NCBI GenBank assembly: GCA_003353795.1
Contig: PIVY01000005.1
Location: 1 to 64,000 of the forward strand
DNA from: a bacterium
GTDB taxonomy: Bacteria > Krumholzibacteriota > Krumholzibacteriia > LZORAL124-64-63
Reading direction: 5' to 3'
Length of the DNA: 64,000 nucleotides
The notes below the pieces were generated by a model that saw only the letters and a program-made list of their open reading frames with translations, was not told where the DNA came from and searched no databases. Positions 53,945-61,208 of the stretch are shown piece after piece (the first letter of the stretch is position 1; every line of letters begins with the position of its first letter). The translations under genes were made by a program, and so were the position numbers.

Positions 53945-53983
53945 TACCGGTAAAATATTCCCGCATCGCGGGCCGAATGTCAA
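53945..53983 (-). promoter_or_regulatory. blaI promoter and operator
   Basis: On the minus strand TTGACA (53983-53978), 17-bp spacer, GAATAT (53960-53955), immediately followed by the palindrome TACCGGTA (53952-53945). CCCGC/GCGGG arms in the spacer form a further dyad. The repressor gene starts at 53916, so binding here would be autoregulatory. Confidence 0.65.
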
Positions 53984-54037
53984 ACCGCCGTCCTGATCGC
54001 GATGATCAGGACGGCGGCGAGGTGGCGCGGGTCGCGT

Positions 54038-57000
54038 CTAGTGGCGGAATGCCGCTGCCGGAACCTCCTGGCGCGTGAAGCCGGGGCCGCTCCATTCGAG
54101 CTTCAGATCCCGTCCGCCGAGGTGCTGGAAGAATTCGACGGTGATGGGGTGGAGGCCGGCCTCCAGGGGCGCGTCGCCCCACAGCGCGCTCGAGCCGTGG
54201 AGGCCGTCGTGGTCGGCCACGAGTTGGTCGCCGATCCAGAGGCGGCTGCCGTCGTCGCTGCTGAGCCAGAAGCGATAGACGCCGCGGGCCGGGGCCTCGA
54301 CGTAGCCGATCATGACGACGCCGATGTCTTCCTCGGGGAGGTCGGCGGGGATGGCGATGGTGGCGCTGACCGACTCCAGTGCCGGCGCGAGTTCGGCCCA
54401 GTCGGGGAGGGCTTGCCAGGCGCCGAGGTAGCTGCGGGTGGCGAGGCCGCCGGTGGTGGTCTGCGCCGTCGTGGCGGGCCAGGGGTCGAGGCGGGTGAAG
54501 GTGGCGGTGCGCGCGGTGGCCTCGGGGAAGGGGCCGCGGGCGATCACGCGGAGCTCGGTGGTCTCGGTGAATGTCAGCGGCGCGCCGTCGTAAGGCGCGG
54601 GGGTGCCGCCGTCGCGAGCGAGTTCGATGCGGGTTCCGCGGTTGGGGCTCGTGACCTGCACGGTCAACGAGTCGACGAAGGCCCGGCGCTCGGCGGCGAT
54701 CGTCACGCTCGGGTAGCGCGGCAGGTCGACCAGTTCGGTGGTGGGCTCCAGCAACGCGGCAGGCTCGACGAGACTGGCGGCCAGGATCACGAGGGCGGGA
54801 TCGTCGGGCAGGGTGATGGCGCGGGAGCGGGCGCCGTCGGATCGCGCCACCACGATGTCCACCACGTAGAAATGGGTGAACACGTAGGGCAGCTTGTTAC
54901 CCGCCGGGCCGTGCCGGTGGGTGACGACCCAGCCGATGTCGTTGCGCGCCGTGTAGGCCGGCACCAGATCGCCGGCCTCGTGGACCGTGTCGTCGCCCAG
55001 GAGGCGGCTGTCCCACTGGCCCAGGTAGTCGAGACCGTCGGGGATCCAGCGCTCGTTCGGAATGCCGAGATCATCGGGAAATGCGGCCTCGCGGCCGCCG
55101 GCCGTCGAGCACATCAGCAGGCGGAGGTGGGAGAGGTCGCTGGCCGGCAACGCGATGGTCTGGCCTTCGCAGCGCACCAGGTTGGCAGCTCCCGATTCGC
55201 GGGGACCCGTGGCGTAGTCCACGCGGTCGCGCCGGATCACCGCCGGCACCAGTTCGCCCGGCAGGCTCATGCCGGTGCCGTCGAGGTCGCCGTCGGTCGG
55301 TTCAGCATGGGTGCTCAGGCCGTCGAGGTTCCAGGGGAGCGCCAGCGTCTGCTGGCGGACGGGCTCGCCCCGACGCGGGGCGGGCGGTGCCGCCAGCTTC
55401 AGCGCGAAGGTCCGGGGCTGGTAGGGGCCGAGATCGCAGACCAGGGCGCCACCGCGCAACTCCACCTCGTCGCTGGCGACGATCTGGACCTCGTCGGCCC
55501 GCAGCTCGCGGAACTCGGTGGCCGGGGCAACGGGTGCGACGATGACTCCCGCGGCGCCTACGCCGGAGGTCTCCTGCAGCCGTATCACCAGCCAGTCGCC
55601 CTCCTCGCTCTTCTTGATGGCGCGCACTGCGGCCCGCGGCTGGTCGGGACCGCTCTCGTCGCCCAGGTTCAGCAGCGAGAGGGTGCGTCCCCAGGCGCCC
55701 TCGTGGCGGCCCACCGAGCGGAAAGCCAGCAGGGGCTGGTTGAGGCGATCGGCCTCGCGCACGGCCGCCGTCCGCCACTCGGGGCCGTGGCCCATCATGC
55801 CGATGGTGACACGATGGCGACCGAGGTCCTGGCTCTTCTGGTCGTCGATCCAGCTCCAGTTGCTGTTGACCGCCGGCGTGTGGATCAATGACAGCCGCAT
55901 GGTACCGGGCGCGGGGAAGTCCCAGCCGTGGCGGCCGTCGTTCATGAGGCTGAGGCCGAACTCGCCCGAGGCATCGCTCAGGTCGACCCAGCGCTGGGCC
56001 GGGACCTCGTAGAGCTTCTCCCGGTTGAGGCCGCGGCGAATGGCGCCCAGTCCGAGATCGTAGGTGGCCTGGGTGTCGTGGGCCGTGGTGAAGAAGGCGG
56101 CCTTGAGGAGCGTGGCCTTGGTGGCCCAGTCGATGTCGAGTTGCCAGTCGAGGCGGTCGCCGGCGACCAGCAGGGTCTGGCGGAAGATCGATCCGGCGGC
56201 CTCGTGCTCGAAGGTGAGACGGGCGGCGTCGGCCCCGGTGACCACCGATGTGGGGATGCCACCGAGCGGGACCTCGGCGTAGGGCGCGGCCATGAGGTCG
56301 TCGTAGTCGATCTCCCAGGCGGCCCAGTTGCGCGGCTCATCGTGGAGCAGTTGCAGACGCGGCGGCGCGGACACGAGTTCATGGCCGGTCTGCTTGTCGA
56401 TCAGGGACTGGGGACCGCCTGCATCCAGGCGCAGACGGTAGCGGTCGGTCTCGAGGATGCCGGTCTCCGGGTTCCAGCCCTGATTCGCCGGGGGTTCGTA
56501 AGGCGCCAGGATCTTGCGGACCTCGTAGACGGCGACGCCGTTGGCCGGGACGGTCGCGACGAAGGCCCAGCGATCGAGGGGGTGGACCTTGCGGTCGGGA
56601 TCCGAGGCCCAGCGGACCAGGGGCATTTCACGGCCCTGCGGATCGAGGACCTGGAAACCGATGTCGACACCCGAGCTGAACGGCGAGGGCTCGCTCCCGT
56701 GAACGGTCACCAGTTCGGTGCGCGGAAAGCCCAGCGGGTTGAAGATCACCAGCGGAGTGCCGTCGAAATCCGTGTCCATCTCCGCGAGCACGCCCTCCAG
56801 CGAACTCTCCAGGACCTGCGCAAACTCCTTCTGACTCAATAACATATCATTCCAGCTGAACATGTACGCTTCGGGAATACTGGTCCCCGTCAGGTCATCG
56901 TGGAACCCGTGCCACAGAAACCGCGTCCAGGCCCGCTCCAGCTCCTCGTGCGGGTAATCTCGCGCGCCCATCCACCAGGCGAGCGTCGCCGCCCGCTCGG

Positions 57001-57964
57001 CCGCGTCGGCCAGCACTTCGCAGCGGCGGTTCCAGCGCTTCATGGCGGCTTGCGACGTGTAGCAGCCGGCGCCGTGGCTGGTCATGACCAGCTCCCCGTC
57101 GTACACCGGCAGCGACGCCACCTGTTCCGGGGTGAGCTCGCGATAGATCTGGTCGGCGCCGGCGGAGACCACCTTCACCGGGCCGTCCGACGCGATGCTC
57201 TTCTCGAGCCACTGCACCGAGCCCTCGGTGGGTGCGCCGCCGGTGTCGCCGGTGCCGTAGTACTTGAAGGCGTACGGCGGGCCGCCGGCCGCGACCGTGC
57301 GCTCGATGGCGGCGATGACCGTGGTGTCGCGGGAGACGTCGGCCTCGAGGTCGCTCACGTAGGCGCCGGGATTCACCGCGGCGATGACCTCGCTGCCGTC
57401 CACGCCGCGCCACCGACCGAGGTCGAAGGGTGTGCCGTAGGCCGAGCCCCAGGACAGCTTCTGGGTGGAGAAGCCGGTGAGCCCCGAGTGCGCCATGATC
57501 GACGGCAGCGCGTATCCGAAGCCGAAGCAGTCGGGCAGAAAGACGTCGACACTGCGCTTGCCGAACTCGCGATCGAACCAGCCGTTGCCGTAGAGCGCGT
57601 GGCGGAAGAGCGCCTCGGGCGAGGGCATGTTCACGTCGACGGCGTCGAGCCACGAACCACACACACGCCAGCGGTCCTGGGCGATGTATTCCTTCATGCG
57701 CTCGTAGCGCTCGGGGTAGTACTCCTTGATGAGCTGGTAGCGGAAGGCGCCCTCGAAGTTGAAGACGTAGTCGGGGTACTGGTCGAGGAGCGCGAAGTTG
57801 TCGTCGAGAGTCTTCAGGAGGTACTCGTCGATGGTGTCCTGGATGGTCCAGCGCCACTGGGTGTCGAGGTGGCTGGTGGCGACGGTGTGGACCGTAGGGG
57901 TGGGGTCGGCGGCGAGGGCCGAGAACGCAATCAACATGGCGAGCACGATCAGGATCGGGCGCAC
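54038..57964 (-). CDS. GH38 alpha-mannosidase with CHB/HEX-type and PA14-like C-terminal domains
   Basis: 1308 residues; GTG 57964 with GGAGG upstream; signal peptide PILIVLAMLIAFSALA. The GH38 catalytic domain starts TVATSHLDTQWRW (zinc ligands His32, Asp34), with the nucleophile Asp in LPDCFGFGY (~145) and zinc ligands in FLWHGFHDDLTGTS. The GH38 C-terminal beta-domains run to ~1000, followed by a chitobiase-type C-terminal Ig-like domain (~1070-1170; FTETTELRVIARG) and a PA14-like domain (~1180-1300; GVYRFWLSSDDGSRLWIGDQ). It removes alpha-mannose residues from glycans, exported. No sorting tail is present. Confidence 0.93.
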   Translation of the reverse strand: MRPILIVLAMLIAFSALAADPTPTVHTVATSHLDTQWRWTIQDTIDEYLLKTLDDNFALLDQYPDYVFNFEGAFRYQLIKEYYPERYERMKEYIAQDRWRVCGSWLDAVDVNMPSPEALFRHALYGNGWFDREFGKRSVDVFLPDCFGFGYALPSIMAHSGLTGFSTQKLSWGSAYGTPFDLGRWRGVDGSEVIAAVNPGAYVSDLEADVSRDTTVIAAIERTVAAGGPPYAFKYYGTGDTGGAPTEGSVQWLEKSIASDGPVKVVSAGADQIYRELTPEQVASLPVYDGELVMTSHGAGCYTSQAAMKRWNRRCEVLADAAERAATLAWWMGARDYPHEELERAWTRFLWHGFHDDLTGTSIPEAYMFSWNDMLLSQKEFAQVLESSLEGVLAEMDTDFDGTPLVIFNPLGFPRTELVTVHGSEPSPFSSGVDIGFQVLDPQGREMPLVRWASDPDRKVHPLDRWAFVATVPANGVAVYEVRKILAPYEPPANQGWNPETGILETDRYRLRLDAGGPQSLIDKQTGHELVSAPPRLQLLHDEPRNWAAWEIDYDDLMAAPYAEVPLGGIPTSVVTGADAARLTFEHEAAGSIFRQTLLVAGDRLDWQLDIDWATKATLLKAAFFTTAHDTQATYDLGLGAIRRGLNREKLYEVPAQRWVDLSDASGEFGLSLMNDGRHGWDFPAPGTMRLSLIHTPAVNSNWSWIDDQKSQDLGRHRVTIGMMGHGPEWRTAAVREADRLNQPLLAFRSVGRHEGAWGRTLSLLNLGDESGPDQPRAAVRAIKKSEEGDWLVIRLQETSGVGAAGVIVAPVAPATEFRELRADEVQIVASDEVELRGGALVCDLGPYQPRTFALKLAAPPAPRRGEPVRQQTLALPWNLDGLSTHAEPTDGDLDGTGMSLPGELVPAVIRRDRVDYATGPRESGAANLVRCEGQTIALPASDLSHLRLLMCSTAGGREAAFPDDLGIPNERWIPDGLDYLGQWDSRLLGDDTVHEAGDLVPAYTARNDIGWVVTHRHGPAGNKLPYVFTHFYVVDIVVARSDGARSRAITLPDDPALVILAASLVEPAALLEPTTELVDLPRYPSVTIAAERRAFVDSLTVQVTSPNRGTRIELARDGGTPAPYDGAPLTFTETTELRVIARGPFPEATARTATFTRLDPWPATTAQTTTGGLATRSYLGAWQALPDWAELAPALESVSATIAIPADLPEEDIGVVMIGYVEAPARGVYRFWLSSDDGSRLWIGDQLVADHDGLHGSSALWGDAPLEAGLHPITVEFFQHLGGRDLKLEWSGPGFTRQEVPAAAFRH

Positions 57965-57992
57965 GGGGAGACCTCCGGGACATCGACGACGG

Positions 57993-58013
57993 CGTCCGGG
58001 GGGATCCCGGACG
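57993..58013 (-). terminator. Hairpin between the sorting-tail gene and the GH38 gene
   Basis: CGTCCGGG (57993-58000) pairs with CCCGGACG (58006-58013) with a 5-nt loop. It is 13 bp past the stop of the upstream minus-strand gene and 29 bp before the mannosidase start. No T-run; may be a weak terminator. Confidence 0.45.
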
Positions 58014-58025
58014 AGCCCGGAGAGT

Positions 58026-61000
58026 CTACTTCACGAGGGCCAGCTTGTGGACCATGACTTCGCCGGCAGCGCGAGTCTCGGAAAAGTACACACCCGAGGC
58101 CACGGCAGCGCCGCGGTTGTCGGTGCCGTTCCACTCGATCTCGTGATGGCCGGCGGCCAGGCGCTCGTCGACCAGGGTGCGGACGAGGGCGCCGCGGAGG
58201 TCGTAGATCTTGAGGGTGGCGACGCCCGCTCGCGGCAGATCGAGGGCGATGGTGGTGACGGGATTGAAGGGGTTGGGGTAGTGGGTGACGCGGAGGGGGG
58301 CGTCGGGGGTTGCGGCCACCGGGGATGGCAGGTTGATGTCAAAGAACCGCAGGACATCGCCGAGGACGGCGGCGCGGGCGGGTAGGGGATTGCCATGGGG
58401 TGGAGTCCAGCCTGGCGCGGCGTGGACGGACATCAAGTCATAGGGGAGCATCACGACGTCGGCGTTCTGGTCATGACGGTGATGGTAGATCGCCGCGGCA
58501 TAGGGATACGCATCCGGGTTGCCCCCGGGATCGCTGAACGTGGCGAGGCGGAAAGAGGAAAGGCCCGCGACGATCGCGTCGACACGCGTGTAGAGGGGGC
58601 AGCGGATGACGGCGTTCCATGCGTCGATGGTCTCGAAGATTCCGTTTCCGGCCACGGTGACCACGCGCGGGGCGGTTTGATTGCTGATCAATGGCGCCAG
58701 GGTGGGGTCGATGAGTTGCACGTCGAAGTAGTCGCTGACGAATGCCGCCTTGAGCTGGCTGTCATCAAGGTTGGAGCTCACGAGATTGGCGCCGACCATG
58801 AGTGCGCTCTTGCCCCCGCTGGCGAACCACGCGCTCAGTAGCTGGATGTCCTCCGACATGCCGTGAGAAGCGGTGCCATCTCCCAGCACGTCGTAGGTCC
58901 TGATCCCCGAGGAGTAAAGCAGGACGTCGTATTCGTCGATGACAGCGGCCGTGGCGCGGCCGCCCAGGCCCTGGCCAACAGAGGCGGTGGCTGCGGTGCT
59001 CATGTACATGTCATAGCCCGTCCCCGCTTCGAGTCCGCAGTGGCGCAGGGCATGGTGCCATGCGCTCTTCCCATCGCCGGCGCCGAAATCGTTCCAGAAG
59101 AGGATCCGTGGCTGGTCTCCCGGGGTCGCCGAGAACATCGTGGGCAAGGCTCGCACGACGAAGTTGCTGTCGTAGCGGAGGTCGGGTACGAAGCTGGCGA
59201 AGCCGGCGGTGTCAGGAGGAAGGATGGTCACGCCGACGTTGCCGTTCCGGTCGTCCCGGACCTCGATGAAGTAATGGATCACGTCGCCGGGGTAGAAGAA
59301 ACCCTCGTCGGGAAGATCGACCTCGAAGCGCGTCCAGCCGATGGGATTGCCCAACCAGTAGGTGGTGTCGGCGTCGACCACACCATCGATGATGTTGCCG
59401 CCCTGGGTAAACCCCGGTGGCAGCGTGCGCACGGCGTCAAAGAGCGGATTGGCCGACATTCGTACGAACACGCGGGGCGGGTCCACGATCTGCGAACCGC
59501 TTCGCGCGGTGGCCACATCGAAGACGATGGAGTCGCCCGGGTTGTTGAACATGTCGTCCTGCTGGCTGATGTTCCTGGCCATGTCGAAGCGCACCGAGTT
59601 GTTGGCGAGGTCCGTGTAGTCGAGGACGCCGGCTGCCGGGAAGTTGTCGTTGGCCAGATGGAACTCCAGGATCTCCACGTGAGGACCGGCGTAGGGCCAC
59701 GCCGTCACGGCAAAATTGTCGAGATACGGAGCGGGCGTTCCGTCCTCGCCGACCCAGCCCCAGTACCAACCGTATTCGACGACCCAGAGCGCGACCTGGA
59801 CCTGGACGGGATCTGGCTCGAGGTATCGGGCCAGGTCTACCTCTGCTCGCCAGTAGTCGGGCCCGCCGTAGCGCACTAAGCGGTCGGACTTCCACGGTTG
59901 GATTTCGATGGGTTGGCCGACAGGATCTGCAGTGCTTCGCACTTGCATTTGAAAAAAGACACCTGGCCACGTGTCCATGTCGCCGAGTTCTTCGTGCCGA
60001 TAGATATCGCATGTGGACCGTCCGGCATCGCAGCCCTCGGGCCAGTCGAGTACGGGGCTCATGACCAGGTTCGACAGGTAACGATCCGGTCCGGCGAGCC
60101 CACCGGTGTTGTTGACGATGTAGCCGCCGGGGCCGTAGCACCAGGTGATGCAGGGGGTGCCGCCGGTGCCAGGCACCACAATGCCATCGTCGATGAAGGC
60201 CACCTGGGTGGAGTAATTGCTGCGGCACGGATCGAGATCCTGAAGGTTGGTGTAGAGCGCTGCGAAGTCGCCGACGCTCGGCTCGAAAACGTGGTGCCAG
60301 TGGTTGCTGATCTGGTCCTCGAAATCCTCGAAGTCGATGAGTTCGCCGTCGACGCTGACCGAGACATCGTCGTACTGGCAGGCGCCATCCGTGTCCCAAA
60401 GCCCATCCTGGTCGGACCAGGCATCGTCGGACTCGAATCGGACGCGTAGTTGGATCTCGTTGCCGTCGATGCCGACGTAGTCGCCAGGCTGATGTGTCAT
60501 GGTCTCATTGAGCGTGTGTACTCCAGTTCCATCGAACACCTGCAAGTCTTGCCATGTGCCGCCGCGATTGACCTGCACGTAGGTGGCGTCGTATCCGGGC
60601 TCCGAGTCGATGCGGAGAGTGCCGGTCCAGGTCACCGTGGAGGAGGATGCGGGTTCGGTCACGATCTGGGTGAACACCAGATTCTGAATCCAGTTGTTTC
60701 CGTACCCCGGATCGCCATCGGCGAAGTACGTGCCACACCACATGGCGTACTGGCCGCTGGGGGCCATGAATTCGCTCACATTCCAGTAAACGTTGGGGTC
60801 GTCCGTCAAGTCCACGTGGGTCCAGCCATTCCACGATGGGATTCCCGCGGCGTCTTCAAAGCGACCGTCGTGCCGGCCGGGGCCGCCGAGTACGTAGACG
60901 GTGTCGACCTCGGTCCGGGTACCGACAACCGCGCCGTAGATCACGTGCTCGTAGGGGCGGGGCCGCGGAGGACGCCGATCGGCGGCGAAGACGGTGGCGG

Positions 61001-61043
61001 CGAGCAACAGGACGAGCGCAGGCGCGACGAGCAGCCGGGGCAT
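58026..61043 (-). CDS. Large secreted protein with CITWC motif and C-terminal sorting domain
   Basis: 1005 residues, the only complete member of this family in the window. ATG 61043 has GGAGG 6 nt upstream; signal peptide LLVAPALVLLLAATVFA. N-terminal third: jelly-roll-like strands (YAMWCGTYFADGDPGYGNNWIQNL, YVQVNRGGTW). Near residue 300 lies the CITWCYGPGGYIVNNTGG motif shared by all three paralogues, then FYPGDVIHYFIEVRD and a Rossmann-like middle (RILFWNDFGAGD, EYDVLLYSSGIRTYDVLGDG, WFASGGKSALMVGANL), and the FlgD-like tail (YPNPFNPVTTI ... SGVYFSETRAAG ... KLALVK). No enzymatic domain is recognised. It follows the last gene by 165 bp. Confidence 0.85.
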   Translation of the reverse strand: MPRLLVAPALVLLLAATVFAADRRPPRPRPYEHVIYGAVVGTRTEVDTVYVLGGPGRHDGRFEDAAGIPSWNGWTHVDLTDDPNVYWNVSEFMAPSGQYAMWCGTYFADGDPGYGNNWIQNLVFTQIVTEPASSSTVTWTGTLRIDSEPGYDATYVQVNRGGTWQDLQVFDGTGVHTLNETMTHQPGDYVGIDGNEIQLRVRFESDDAWSDQDGLWDTDGACQYDDVSVSVDGELIDFEDFEDQISNHWHHVFEPSVGDFAALYTNLQDLDPCRSNYSTQVAFIDDGIVVPGTGGTPCITWCYGPGGYIVNNTGGLAGPDRYLSNLVMSPVLDWPEGCDAGRSTCDIYRHEELGDMDTWPGVFFQMQVRSTADPVGQPIEIQPWKSDRLVRYGGPDYWRAEVDLARYLEPDPVQVQVALWVVEYGWYWGWVGEDGTPAPYLDNFAVTAWPYAGPHVEILEFHLANDNFPAAGVLDYTDLANNSVRFDMARNISQQDDMFNNPGDSIVFDVATARSGSQIVDPPRVFVRMSANPLFDAVRTLPPGFTQGGNIIDGVVDADTTYWLGNPIGWTRFEVDLPDEGFFYPGDVIHYFIEVRDDRNGNVGVTILPPDTAGFASFVPDLRYDSNFVVRALPTMFSATPGDQPRILFWNDFGAGDGKSAWHHALRHCGLEAGTGYDMYMSTAATASVGQGLGGRATAAVIDEYDVLLYSSGIRTYDVLGDGTASHGMSEDIQLLSAWFASGGKSALMVGANLVSSNLDDSQLKAAFVSDYFDVQLIDPTLAPLISNQTAPRVVTVAGNGIFETIDAWNAVIRCPLYTRVDAIVAGLSSFRLATFSDPGGNPDAYPYAAAIYHHRHDQNADVVMLPYDLMSVHAAPGWTPPHGNPLPARAAVLGDVLRFFDINLPSPVAATPDAPLRVTHYPNPFNPVTTIALDLPRAGVATLKIYDLRGALVRTLVDERLAAGHHEIEWNGTDNRGAAVASGVYFSETRAAGEVMVHKLALVK

Positions 61044-61149
61044 GGCGACCTCCCCATGGGGTGAGCCGGTACCGCGGATCCCGGCCGCGGCGTTATCCTG
61101 GAAATACCCAGGACTCCGGCCAAGGTTGGTCTATCGGAACGAGAGCACA

Positions 61150-61184
61150 CCGGTTGCCGTGCCCTCCGAGGACACGGCAACCGG
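61150..61184 (-). terminator. Terminator of the last gene
   Basis: CCGGTTGCCGTG (61150-61161) pairs perfectly with CACGGCAACCGG (61173-61184) around an 11-nt loop, 25 bp beyond the stop of the gene that ends at 61209. Confidence 0.7.
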
Positions 61185-61208
61185 ATCATTCATGGCATAT
61201 CAATCGAA

